DNA from: Amycolatopsis jejuensis
GTDB lineage: Bacteria > Actinomycetota > Actinomycetes > Mycobacteriales > Pseudonocardiaceae
NCBI RefSeq assembly: GCF_000717335.1
Contig: NZ_JNYZ01000019.1
Location: forward strand, 62,001 to 126,000
Length of the DNA: 64,000 nt
Direction: 5' to 3'
In this document: positions 56,671 through 64,000 of the stretch, piece after piece
How positions within the stretch are numbered: position 1 is the first letter of the stretch
Layout: each line of letters starts with the position of its first letter
The notes under the pieces: model-generated
The model's input: the letters and a program-made list of their open reading frames with translations, nothing else
Told to the model about the DNA's origin: nothing
Database searches by the model: none
Made by a program: the position numbers and the translations under genes

Positions 56671-58019
56671 AGGGCACGCTCGCGCTCCGGATCACCGTGG
56701 TGTGCCTGGCCGTCGCCGGGATCGCGGTGCTCGTGGCCGGGCTCGTCGCGTCGCGGCTCGTGCGGACCACCGCCGATTCGGTGCTGCAGCAGTCGTTGCG
56801 CGACCAGGCTGACGTCGTCGCCGGGCAGCTCGGCGACACCGGGATCGGCAACCGGCTCGCGGTCGGCAAGGTGGCCGATGTCGTCCGGGGGCAAGGCATC
56901 GAGGTCGTCGTGCACCGCGCGGGCGGGCAGGACGTCGGCTCGGCCGACGCAGTGCGGGCGGCCGAGCGCGCGGGGCTGACGTCCGGGCAGGATCGGTCGG
57001 CACGGATTGCCGTCGGGAAGGTCGACTACCTGGTGGAGGTGCGCTCGGTCGGTGCGCGGGCCGCGTTCGCGCTCGTGCAACCCGCGCGCAGCGGCGAGGC
57101 GACGCAACGGGCGCTGGTGAGAAACATCTTGCTGGCGCTGGGAATCGGGCTCCTGGTGGCCGCCGTAGCCGGATATGTTTCCGGACGGTTGCTCGGCCGT
57201 CCGCTTCGCCGGGCGGCAGCGGCGGCCGCGAGTCTGCGGGCCGGGCGGCGGGATGTCCGGGTGCCGGTCGAAGGTCCGGCGGAGGTCGCGCAGGTGGCCG
57301 GTTCCCTCAACGAACTCGCCGACGCCCTTGCCCGCAGCGAAGCACGGCAACGGGAATTCCTGCTGTCGGTGTCGCACGAACTTCGTACCCCGTTGACCGC
57401 GGTGACCGGGTTTTCCGAGGCCATCGCCGACGGCGTCGCCGAAGGTCCCGATGCCCGCCGTGCCGGGGAGACGATCCACCGCGAGGCCCAGCGGCTGGAG
57501 CGGCTCGTCACCGATCTGCTCGAACTCGCCCGGCTCGGCGCCGACGAGTTCCGCCTCGACCTCGGCACCCTTGACCTCGCCGCGCTCGTCCGCGATTGCG
57601 CCGAAGTGTGGCAGCTGCGGTGTGCCCGCGAGAATGTGCCGCTGTCAGCCCAAATCCCGTCGACGCCCGTGCTGGTCACCGCGGACGCCCGGCGCCTGCA
57701 CCAGGTGGTGGACGGCTTGGCGGAGAACGCTTTGCGCGTGACGCCCGCGGGTGCGCCGATGGTGTTCGCGCTCGACACCGCGGACGGCCGGGCGCACCTG
57801 TCCGTACGTGACGGCGGGCCTGGCCTCGCCCCGGAGGACTACCCGGTGGCCTTCGAACGCGGCGTACTGACCGCCCGCTACCGCGACCGCCGTCCGGTCG
57901 GCTCCGGCATCGGGCTGGCCTTGGCGCACGGCCTCGTGACCCGGATGGGCGGCACGCTCACCGCCGGCCCGGCCCCCGAAGGAGGCGCCGCGTTCACCAT
58001 CGGCCTGCCGTTGTCCTGA
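56667..58019 (+). CDS. Two-component sensor histidine kinase
   Basis: 450-residue EnvZ/MtrB-type kinase. Transmembrane helices at about residues 8-30 and 152-172 enclose an extracytoplasmic sensor domain of about 120 residues. A HAMP domain follows, then the H box LLSVSHELRTPLTAVTGFSE, the N box ENALRVTPAG and G boxes VRDGGPGL and GSGIGLALAHGLV. The N box reads ENALR where EN(A/L)-x-(K/R)(Y/F) is usual. The partner regulator is immediately upstream. Confidence 0.94.
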   Translation: MKGTLALRITVVCLAVAGIAVLVAGLVASRLVRTTADSVLQQSLRDQADVVAGQLGDTGIGNRLAVGKVADVVRGQGIEVVVHRAGGQDVGSADAVRAAERAGLTSGQDRSARIAVGKVDYLVEVRSVGARAAFALVQPARSGEATQRALVRNILLALGIGLLVAAVAGYVSGRLLGRPLRRAAAAAASLRAGRRDVRVPVEGPAEVAQVAGSLNELADALARSEARQREFLLSVSHELRTPLTAVTGFSEAIADGVAEGPDARRAGETIHREAQRLERLVTDLLELARLGADEFRLDLGTLDLAALVRDCAEVWQLRCARENVPLSAQIPSTPVLVTADARRLHQVVDGLAENALRVTPAGAPMVFALDTADGRAHLSVRDGGPGLAPEDYPVAFERGVLTARYRDRRPVGSGIGLALAHGLVTRMGGTLTAGPAPEGGAAFTIGLPLS

Positions 58020-58021
58020 CG

Positions 58022-59233
58022 TCAGTTGACGCAGCCGGTCGCGGTGGTGGCCTTCGGTTGCGCCGGGGTGCCGTTGGGCGGCGCCTGAACCGAGGTCACC
58101 GCGATCGGCCGGACGCCGTTCGACGGCGGGCGCTCCGTGCCCGAACCGCTGGAAGCCGTGACGCCCGGCGAGCTGATCTGGTCCTGCACGAACTCCTTGA
58201 CCTGCACCGGGTCGACCTTCACTGCGTCGCCGTCGGAGGGTGTGGACAGCGACAGGCTCTGCACCGGGATCGTCACGAACCCGATCGAGCCCGAGCTGAG
58301 CCCGTGCAGCTGCTGCGCGAAACTCAGCAGGTCCCAGCCGTGGTCGAGGACGACCGAGCCCTGCAGCGCGTCGATGAGCGCGGACAGCCGCACCGGGTCG
58401 GTGAACGTGCCGGAGCCGAGCACCGAACGGGCCATCGCGGACAGAAATGCCTGCTGCCGCGCGATCCGGTCCAGGTCGCCGCCCGGCAGCTCGTGCCGCT
58501 GCCGCACGAACGCGAGCGCCTGCGCGCCGGAGATGGTCTGCACGCCGGCCGGGAAATCGGCCCCCGAGTACGAATCGTGCACCGGCGCCTTGAGGCACAC
58601 CTGCACCCCGCCGACGGCCTGGCTCAGCGCGGAGAACCCGGCCAGGTTCACCGCCGCGTAGTGGTTGACGGTGAGCCCGGTGAGCTTTTCGACCGCGGCG
58701 ATCGCGGACTTCGCGCCCTCGGCATCGGCGGCCACCTCCAGCTGCGGACCGCTCAGGCCCTGTTGCTGCAGCCTGCCGTGCGCCTGGAGCCGCGCACGGC
58801 TGTACGCGGAGTTGATCTTGTGCTTGCCGTACCCCGGAATGTCCACATAGGAATCCCGCGGGATCGAGATCGCCGTGGCAGCCGCACCGCCTGCCGGTAC
58901 GTGCACGAGGATCATCGTGTCGGTGGTGTTGCCGCCCTCGCTGCTGCCGCCAGCATGCAGCTCGTCGAGCACGTTCTGGGGCAACGGCTTGCCGTTCGCG
59001 TCGGTGCGCGAATCGAGACCCACCAACAGGATGTTCTGCGGGGCGGTGAGAGGTTGCCCGGTGGGCGTGTCCGGCACCCGCGCGGACGGCGCGATGACGT
59101 CGGCCGTGACCAGGCCCGTGTCCAGCCGGTGCAGCTGCGACCACGCATACCCGGTCGCGGCCAGCACGAGGGTGGACACCACCCCCAGCACGGCACGCCC
59201 GCCGATTCGGCGGCTCCGGGACGTGAACAGCAC
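58022..59233 (-). CDS. LytR-CpsA-Psr (LCP) family wall-polymer ligase
   Basis: 403-residue protein with one N-terminal transmembrane helix (VLGVVSTLVLAATGYAW) and an extracellular LCP domain. LLVGLDSRTDANG, TDTMILVHV, AISIPRDSYVDIPGYG then KINSAY and GALAF-like AQALAFVRQRHELPGGDLDR are the pyrophosphate- and polyprenyl-binding blocks. LCP enzymes attach arabinogalactan or teichoic-acid-like polymers to peptidoglycan. The tail is Ser/Pro/Thr-rich and ends in a cysteine. The start is GTG at 59233. It converges on the histidine kinase with 2 nt between stops. Confidence 0.92.
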   Translation of the reverse strand: MLFTSRSRRIGGRAVLGVVSTLVLAATGYAWSQLHRLDTGLVTADVIAPSARVPDTPTGQPLTAPQNILLVGLDSRTDANGKPLPQNVLDELHAGGSSEGGNTTDTMILVHVPAGGAAATAISIPRDSYVDIPGYGKHKINSAYSRARLQAHGRLQQQGLSGPQLEVAADAEGAKSAIAAVEKLTGLTVNHYAAVNLAGFSALSQAVGGVQVCLKAPVHDSYSGADFPAGVQTISGAQALAFVRQRHELPGGDLDRIARQQAFLSAMARSVLGSGTFTDPVRLSALIDALQGSVVLDHGWDLLSFAQQLHGLSSGSIGFVTIPVQSLSLSTPSDGDAVKVDPVQVKEFVQDQISSPGVTASSGSGTERPPSNGVRPIAVTSVQAPPNGTPAQPKATTATGCVN

Positions 59234-59406
59234 GGCCGGTTCCCTCGCTTCCCCGCGGAACGGACTTCGACCCCGTATTCGAGGATCACCGCGTTAGCTG
59301 GGAATAGCCTGAGAAACCTGTCGGGATGCTGTGATGCTGCCCATTCGGCCGATCGCTTGGCGTTCCACCGCAACAGCCGGTACCCCTTCGGGCACAGGGA
59401 GTTCCG

Positions 59407-60147
59407 CTACCGCGGCATCCGGCGCCAGAGTGCCCGCGGCACGAACCGCATCGCGGCGAACACCGGGCGCAGCACTCCCGGTACCCACACCACCGGACGG
59501 CGGCGGCGCAATGCTCCGGCTGCCGCATCGGCGACCTGGTCCGGAGTACTCGAGAACGGGGCCGGGGCCATGCCGTCGGTCATCCGGCCGATCACGAACC
59601 CCGGCCGGACGAGGAGGAGGTGCACGCCGGCGCCGTGGAGGGCGTCGGAGAGGCCGGAGGCGAAACCGTCGAGACCTGCTTTCGCGGAGCCGTAGACGTA
59701 GTTGGCTCGGCGTACGCGGATTCCGGCTACGGAGGAGAAGACGATGATGTTTCCGGAGCCTTGGGTGCGGAGTAGCTGGGCTGTGTGGGTGAGGATCGAC
59801 ACCTGGGCTACGTAGTCGGTGTGGATGATTTCGGTGGCGTGTTCGGCGTCGGTTTCGGCTCGTGATTGGTCGCCCAGGATGCCGAAGGCCAGGATTACGG
59901 TGTCCAGGGGGCCGTGTCGGGTGATGACCTTGTCCAGCAGGGGGCGGTGGGTGGAGAGGTCGTCGGCGTCGAAGTCTTCGGTTATTGCGGTGGCGCCTGC
60001 GTCCTGCAGGGCGGCGGTTTGGGGGGTGAGGTCTGTGCCGGGGCGGGCGGCCAGGACGAAGGTGTCGATGTGGGTGCGGGCGAGGCGGAGGGCAAGGGCG
60101 GTGCCGATTTCGCTTCTGCCGCCGAGGATGAGGGCTGTTCCGGTCAC
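59407..60147 (-). CDS. dprE2: DprE2-like SDR reductase (arabinan precursor synthesis)
   Basis: 246-residue short-chain dehydrogenase resembling decaprenylphosphoryl-2-keto-ribose reductase, which makes the arabinose donor DPA. LILGGRSEIGTALALRLA is the cofactor loop, VILAFGILGDQSRAETDAEH the middle, and FSSVAGIRVRRANYVYGSAK the catalytic Ser-Tyr-Lys region with the RVRRANYVYGS text typical of DprE2. The C-terminus (RFVPRALWRRMP) is basic. DprE1 is not in this window. The GTG at 60147 was chosen; the longer open frame runs into the palindrome at 60253. Codon use is a little less GC-rich than that of its neighbours. Confidence 0.75.
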   Translation of the reverse strand: MTGTALILGGRSEIGTALALRLARTHIDTFVLAARPGTDLTPQTAALQDAGATAITEDFDADDLSTHRPLLDKVITRHGPLDTVILAFGILGDQSRAETDAEHATEIIHTDYVAQVSILTHTAQLLRTQGSGNIIVFSSVAGIRVRRANYVYGSAKAGLDGFASGLSDALHGAGVHLLLVRPGFVIGRMTDGMAPAPFSSTPDQVADAAAGALRRRRPVVWVPGVLRPVFAAMRFVPRALWRRMPR

Positions 60148-60252
60148 TTCGCGGAGTGTGCCAGGTGTGTCCTGGTGAAGCGGCTGGTGGGGGCTGGCTG
60201 CCCGGCTTGAGTTGGGTTCGCGCGTGCGGCCTGGGTGGTGGTGGGCTGTGAA

Positions 60253-60307
60253 GGCTGTGAAGGGAACCATGAGGGAATCTGATTCCGTGAAGGTGGCCTT
60301 CACGGAC
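60253..60307. repeat. 55-bp imperfect palindrome (family copy 5)
   Basis: Left arm GTGAAGGGAACCATGAGGGA and a right arm ending GTGAAGGTGGCCTTCACGG around the shared centre GAATCTGATTC. The two arms come from different variants, one with GGGAACCAT and one with GGTGGCCTT, so pairing is imperfect. It lies between the divergent dprE2-like and tetR genes, just upstream of the TetR operator. Confidence 0.8.
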
Positions 60308-60327
60308 GGTCTGGGTGGGTGCAGGAT

Positions 60328-60364
60328 CTGCAAATTTGCAGGGTCTGCAAAGTTTGGCTACCTT
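60328..60364 (+). promoter_or_regulatory. TetR-gene promoter with palindromic operator
   Basis: The perfect 14-bp palindrome CTGCAAATTTGCAG (60328-60341) is followed by a second similar half, CTGCAAAGTTTGGC (60345-60358). TTTGCA (60335-60340) as -35, an 18-nt spacer and TACCTT (60359-60364) as -10 fit a leaderless promoter 7 nt before the GTG at 60372. Binding here would repress tetR and probably the exporter gene downstream. Confidence 0.6.
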
Positions 60365-60371
60365 TGGTGTG

Positions 60372-60974
60372 GTGTCTTCCGGACTGCGTGAGCGTAAGAA
60401 GCTCGAGACCCATCGGACCTTGGCGGCTGCGGCTATCCGGCTGGTTGACGAGCGTGGTCTGGACCAGGTGACGGTCGACGACATTGCCGCGGCGGCCGGG
60501 GTGTCGGCGCGCACGTTCTTCAACTACTTCGCGGCCAAAGAGGACGCCGTGTTGATTCCGCATGCGGACCAGGCTGAGCGTGGGGAGGCCGTCATCGCGC
60601 GGCTTGCTGCGCAGCCTGCCGGGCTCAGTGCCTTTGCGGCGCTGGTGGCCACCATGCGTGAGGACCTGGTGGAGATCGAGCGGGAGCGGGACGAATGGCT
60701 GGCCCGGCTGCGCATCATCGAGGGTGACCCGGCCTTGCTCGTGCGGGCGACGGCGCTCAGTTCGGCGGCGCGGACTTCGACCATTGCGGCGATTGCGCGG
60801 CGTACCGGGACCGATCCGGAGAAGGATTTCTTTCCTTCGCTGCTGTTGTCGGTGGTCAGCGGGGCGGTCAACGCGTCGCTCGGGCACTGGTCTGCGCTGG
60901 ACGGTGGCCGGTCGCTCACCGAGATCTTCGACGAGGCGATGGCGACCGTCGCGACTCTGCCCGGCTTGCACTGA
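60372..60974 (+). CDS. TetR family transcriptional regulator
   Basis: 200-residue repressor. The N-terminal HTH is RTLAAAAIRLVDERGLDQVT followed by VDDIAAAAGVSARTFFNYFA and AKEDAVL. The C-terminal helical domain would bind the exported compound. Start GTG at 60372 (or the GTG 3 nt before). It is followed 43 nt later by the MFS exporter gene, the usual local regulator-pump pair. Confidence 0.92.
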   Translation: MSSGLRERKKLETHRTLAAAAIRLVDERGLDQVTVDDIAAAAGVSARTFFNYFAAKEDAVLIPHADQAERGEAVIARLAAQPAGLSAFAALVATMREDLVEIERERDEWLARLRIIEGDPALLVRATALSSAARTSTIAAIARRTGTDPEKDFFPSLLLSVVSGAVNASLGHWSALDGGRSLTEIFDEAMATVATLPGLH

Positions 60975-61017
60975 AGCAAGCGGAGCATCCGAAACCCCAC
61001 GCACCGAAAGGAGTTCC

Positions 61018-62565
61018 ATGTCCCTGTCCACGGACGAACCATCAGCCCCTGCGGTGATGTCCCACCGCCAGGTGCTGCAGGCGATGTCCGGCCTGATGAT
61101 GGGCATCTTCGTCGCCATTCTCGCGTCGACGGTGGTCTCGAACGCGCTGCCGCGGATCGTGTCCGAGCTCGGCGGCAGCCAGTCCTCCTACACCTGGGTC
61201 GTCACCGCCGAGCTGCTCGCGATGACCGCCACCGTCCCGCTCTGGGGCAAGCTTTCCGACCTGTACAACAAGAAACTGCTGATCCAGATCTCGCTCGGGC
61301 TGTTCGTCGCGGGCTCGCTGGTGGCCGGGTTCGCCCCGGACATCGACGTGCTGATCCTCAGCCGGGTCGTGCAGGGCATCGGCGGGGGCGGGCTCACCGC
61401 GCTCGCCCAGGTGATCATGGCGGCGATCGTGTCACCGCGGGAGCTCGGCAAGTTCTCCGGTGTGTTCGGTGCGGTCTTCGCCGTCGCCACGGTCGCCGGG
61501 CCGCTGGCGGGCGGGGTGCTCGTCGACACCTCGTGGCTCGGCTGGCGGTGGTGCTTCTTCATCGGGGTGCCGTTCGCCGTCGCGGCGATCCTGTTGCTGC
61601 AGCGCACCTTGGACCTGCCGACCCTGCGCCGCAAGGTCCGCGTGGACTACCTCGGCGCGTTCCTCATCATGCTCGGGGTGTCGACGCTGCTGGTGTGGTC
61701 GTCGCTCGCCGGGTCCACGTTCGCGTGGGGCTCGTGGCAGACCGCGGTGCTCGTGCCTGCCGGGGTGGTCGTGCTGGCGCTTGCGGTGTGGGTGGAGGCG
61801 AAGGTGCGCGAGCCGGTGGTGCCGTTGCGGCTGTTCCGCAGCCGCACGATCACCCTCGCCACGGCGGCGAGCTTCTTCGTCGGCGTCGCGATGTTCGGCG
61901 GCACCGTGTTCCTTTCCCAGTATTTCCAGCTGGCGCTCGGCAAGTCACCGACCGTGGCCGGGCTGATGAGCCTGCCGATGATCTTCGGGCTGCTGGTGTC
62001 GTCGACGGTGTCCGGCCACCTCATCAGCCGGACCGGCCGGTGGAAGCCGTTCCTGCTGCTCGGTGCCGTGCTGATGGTCGGCGGGCTCAGCCTGCTCGGG
62101 CTGCTCGACGCACACACGAGCATCGTCGAGCTGAGTCTCTTCATGCTCGTGCTGGGCGCCGGGATGGGCATGCTCAACCAGAACCTGGTGCTGGTGGCGC
62201 AGAACGACGTACCCGCGCGCGACCTCGGCGCGGCGACGTCGATGCTGTCGTTCTTCCGCAGCCTCGGCGGGTCGATCGGGGTGAGCGTGCTCGGTTCGGT
62301 GCTCGCCGGCCGGGTCAGCACGCTGATCTCCGAGGGCCTCGGCCCGGCGGCGGCGACGTCCGGCGGCGGGAAGATCCCCGACCTGACCCGGCTGCCCGCG
62401 CCCGTCGTCACCGTGATCCGCGAGGCCTACGGCATTGCGACGAGCGACTTGTTCCTGGTCAGCGCTCCGCTCGCGCTGCTTGTCCTGGTCGCGGTGGCGT
62501 TCCTGAAGCACCTGCCGCTCAAGACGAAGAGCGGCATGGAACGGCTCGCGGACGAAGCCGCGTGA
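61018..62565 (+). CDS. MFS multidrug exporter, EmrB/QacA (DHA2) type
   Basis: 515-residue transporter with about 14 hydrophobic segments. Motifs include SNALPRIVSELGGSQSSYTW, LWGKLSDLYNKKLLIQISL (motif A), and the antiporter motif C in GAVFAVATVAGPLAGGVLVD. GMLNQNLVLVAQNDVPARDL and LSFFRSLGGSIGVSVLGSVL are typical of DHA2 exporters. Substrates are unknown and probably lipophilic drugs. The ATG at 61018 follows AAAGGAGTTCC, an excellent ribosome binding site. Confidence 0.93.
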   Translation: MSLSTDEPSAPAVMSHRQVLQAMSGLMMGIFVAILASTVVSNALPRIVSELGGSQSSYTWVVTAELLAMTATVPLWGKLSDLYNKKLLIQISLGLFVAGSLVAGFAPDIDVLILSRVVQGIGGGGLTALAQVIMAAIVSPRELGKFSGVFGAVFAVATVAGPLAGGVLVDTSWLGWRWCFFIGVPFAVAAILLLQRTLDLPTLRRKVRVDYLGAFLIMLGVSTLLVWSSLAGSTFAWGSWQTAVLVPAGVVVLALAVWVEAKVREPVVPLRLFRSRTITLATAASFFVGVAMFGGTVFLSQYFQLALGKSPTVAGLMSLPMIFGLLVSSTVSGHLISRTGRWKPFLLLGAVLMVGGLSLLGLLDAHTSIVELSLFMLVLGAGMGMLNQNLVLVAQNDVPARDLGAATSMLSFFRSLGGSIGVSVLGSVLAGRVSTLISEGLGPAAATSGGGKIPDLTRLPAPVVTVIREAYGIATSDLFLVSAPLALLVLVAVAFLKHLPLKTKSGMERLADEAA

Positions 62566-62635
62566 GCCGGAACCCTCCGTACCCGGCTGCCTGCGCGGCG
62601 TGCGGAATGGCAGTGCCGAAACGCTCCGGAGAATG

Positions 62636-62683
62636 AAAAAGCGCCCGGGTGGCGACCGTGGAAAACGGTCGCCACCCGGGCGC
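62636..62683 (-). terminator. Strong intrinsic terminator downstream of whiB
   Basis: GCGCCCGGGTGGCGACCGT and its exact reverse complement form a perfect 19-bp stem with a 5-nt loop; on the minus strand the stem is followed by TTTTT. It lies about 80 nt beyond the whiB stop codon. This is the only hairpin of the window with both a long stem and a T-run on the strand of an annotated gene. Confidence 0.9.
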
Positions 62684-62762
62684 ACCACCGGTTCCGGAGA
62701 TTCGCCGGTCGTGGTGGGGAAAACGCTCGCCCTCGCCGCCGGGAATGGGCACCGGCTCGCGG

Positions 62763-63032
62763 TCAGGCGGCTCGATGCCGTGCGGCGGCGGAGCCGGCGC
62801 GAACCAGCTTCCGGCGCTCCAGCTCGGTGGTTCCCCCGAAGATCCCGTTGTCGAGACCGTTGTCGAGGGCGTAGGTCAGGCATTCCGCGCGGACCGGGCA
62901 TCGTGCACAGACCGCCTTGGCCTTCTCGACCTGACGCGCTCCGGGCCCGATCGCGGAAATCGGGAAGAACAGTTCCGGGTCCTCGTCCTGGCACGCCGCG
63001 CGGGCGAGCCAGCCGGTGGCCGTGAGTTCCAT
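62763..63032 (-). CDS. WhiB family iron-sulfur regulator, variant motif
   Basis: 89-residue WhiB-like protein with the four cluster cysteines Cys14, Cys42, Cys45 and Cys51 (C-x2-C-x5-C in VCARCPVRAECL). The usual G(V/I)WGG turn is GIFGG at residues 63-67, so the tryptophan that normally packs against sigma factor region 4 is Phe65. A basic tail (LERRKLVRAGSAAARHRA) follows, suited to DNA binding. The start is ATG at 63032 with GGAGGAGGTG upstream. Which Wbl class it belongs to is not clear; the short length recalls WblE/WhiB1-like proteins. Confidence 0.93.
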   Translation of the reverse strand: MELTATGWLARAACQDEDPELFFPISAIGPGARQVEKAKAVCARCPVRAECLTYALDNGLDNGIFGGTTELERRKLVRAGSAAARHRAA

Positions 63033-63498
63033 TGGTGCTTTTCACCTCCTCCATTCTCGGTGCATTCGATCGTGATTCCTCGTGATTCCATTGTCGAAAC
63101 GTGGTCAACCGAGTTCTTCGCGCGCACGCGCACGACGCACCTGCGGAGAGTGTTCGGTGGGCTTCCGGCCGCACCGTCCGTGCCACCCGATACGAGAGGG
63201 GGCCGACGACGACCGACTTTCCAAGTTACCACCGATCACCGTCCGCGCCGAGAATTTCGATTCAGCTCACACCGCGGGCGCGGTTTCCGGGCAGCAGCGG
63301 TGCCCGGCCGGCCATCTCGGCCGGTTTTCTTGCCTGCCACGGCTTCCCTCCTCCCCCGAAGCGGTCCCGGCGATCCGCCGCCACCTCCGGGTACCCGGTA
63401 TCCGGCGGATTACCCACGGTTCCGTGATCGAATCGTTACACCCACCGGCCGCCTCACTGCACCTGTTTCGACAGGTCCGGGTTCGGAGGAGGTGGCAG
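63033..63498. other. Regulatory gap between whiB and the sigma-like gene
   Basis: No gene is supported in these 466 bases. They hold a 10-bp tandem duplication TCGTGATTCC (63070-63089) in the whiB upstream region, a possible whiB -35 TTGACC at 63103-63108 on the minus strand, and a plus-strand intrinsic terminator at 63308-63331. GGAGGAGG at about 63485-63493 is the ribosome binding site of the sigma-like gene. Confidence 0.5.
63308..63331 (+). terminator. Plus-strand terminator-like hairpin before the sigma-like gene
   Basis: CCGGCC, loop ATCTC, GGCCGG, then TTTTCTT: a 6-bp GC stem followed by a T-rich tract. No plus-strand gene ends here; the nearest upstream plus-strand gene ends at 62565. 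It may be an attenuator in the leader of the sigma-like gene or the 3' end of a small RNA. Confidence 0.6.
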
Positions 63499-64000
63499 GT
63501 GTCGGGGTTCGACGGGTTCTTCCGCGCCGATTTCCCCCGGCTGGTGGCGTTCCTGTGCGCCACCGGGCTCGGGCCTGCCGCGGCGCGCGAGGTGGCGGTG
63601 GAGGCGTTCGTCCACGAGACCGGGACGTGGCCGCCACCGGGGGACGCGCGGGCGGCGGTCCGGCTCACCGCGGTCCGCCTCGCCGCCGAACAGGCGTGGT
63701 TCGACCCTGCGTACGGGGAGCCGGGCGACCGGCTGGCGGCAGTCGTGGAGCGGAACGCACTGGGGGTCGAGCTGCTCGCGACGCTGCCGGATACCCAGCG
63801 CACGGTGCTGGCCTGGTCGCTCGACGGGTTCCCGCCCGCGGCCATCGCCACGGCGCTGGGCATGGCGGGCAGCACGGTCCGCTCGAACCTGCGGCACGCA
63901 CGGGAACGGCTGAAGGGCCGGCTCGAACCGGCCGGCCACGAGGAGGCACTGATGACCGCACTGCTCGAAGCCGACGCTGCCCTGGTCGGCGCGCTGCGCT
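63499..64000 (+). CDS. Sigma-70-like (ECF-type) factor, cut by window end
   Basis: GTG at 63499, after GGAGGAGG, opens a frame of 167 codons that runs off the window. Residues 1-60 (SGFDGFFRADFPRLVAFLCA and on) resemble a weak sigma region 2, and the later LGVELLATLPDTQRTVLAWS then LDGFPPAAIATALGMAGSTV and RSNLRHARERLKGRL form region 4 with its HTH. The frame continues (HEEALMTALLEADAALVGAL), so a C-terminal extension or anti-sigma-like domain may follow. A WhiB gene is divergent next to it. Confidence 0.8.
   Translation, partial: MSGFDGFFRADFPRLVAFLCATGLGPAAAREVAVEAFVHETGTWPPPGDARAAVRLTAVRLAAEQAWFDPAYGEPGDRLAAVVERNALGVELLATLPDTQRTVLAWSLDGFPPAAIATALGMAGSTVRSNLRHARERLKGRLEPAGHEEALMTALLEADAALVGALR

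Overview
The window looks like chromosomal DNA of a very GC-rich actinomycete, most likely Pseudonocardiaceae and Amycolatopsis-like. This is inferred from the high GC content, the WhiB protein, the flavin-dependent thymidylate synthase ThyX, the DprE2-like arabinan-pathway reductase, frequent GTG starts, leaderless promoters, and the conserved actinobacterial order rimP-nusA-ylxR-infB-rbfA-nrnA-dinF-truB-ribF-rpsO-pnp-M16 peptidase-dapB-thyX-dapA-rnj-ftsK. No database search was possible. I saw no rRNA, tRNA, CRISPR array, prophage or transposase.

Layout. Positions 1-9.7 kb hold ftsK (3' end outside the window), an acyltransferase, a WrbA-like flavoprotein, an EamA exporter, then rnj, dapA and a membrane Ser/Thr kinase. 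Positions 9.8-13 kb hold a manganese-type Nramp transporter with a DtxR/MntR-like operator, a repeat-rich gap, an ACT protein and thyX. Positions 13-19.3 kb are accessory: a leaderless operon for a ribbon-helix-helix protein and a DUF4097-type protein, microsatellites, an AlkX/YcaQ-type DNA glycosylase, a GNAT enzyme, a GtrA protein and a DedA/YqaA-like protein. Positions 19-41 kb are the housekeeping block on the minus strand (dapB, M16 peptidase, pnp, rpsO, ribF, truB, MFS and MATE transporters, nrnA, rbfA, infB, nusA, rimP), interrupted by a plus-strand TRM11-like methyltransferase and a lipoprotein esterase.

Positions 40.8-48.6 kb hold a Tat-exported ferritin-like protein followed by a decayed tandem duplication, a membrane-anchored protein, a class V aminotransferase, a PEP-mutase-like protein, a GT39 protein, a NarL-type two-component system and an SDR enzyme. 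Positions 48.6-54.8 kb form a homogentisate degradation locus: a MarR regulator, hmgA, an unrecognised gene, fahA, then a convergent CoA-transferase pair and a divergent IclR regulator. HmgA and FahA would convert homogentisate to fumarate and acetoacetate, and the CoA-transferase could activate the acetoacetate. The isomerase normally needed between HmgA and FahA is not recognisable; the unknown gene lies exactly between them and overlaps both. Positions 54.8-64 kb hold an HxlR regulator, a tightly overlapping secreted protein/small lipoprotein/OmpR-type two-component cascade, an LCP protein, a DprE2-like reductase, a TetR-regulated EmrB/QacA-type exporter, a WhiB protein with a strong terminator, and the start of a sigma-factor-like gene cut by the window edge.

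The intergenic DNA is unusually structured. A family of 51-55 bp near-perfect palindromes occurs at least five times, with a separate 25-bp-arm palindrome, a 345-bp element with inverted ends, tandem arrays of period 7, 8, 13, 30 and 44 bp, and several decayed minisatellites. About a dozen genes have a TANNNT-like -10 hexamer only 4-8 nt upstream of the start codon and are probably translated from leaderless mRNAs.
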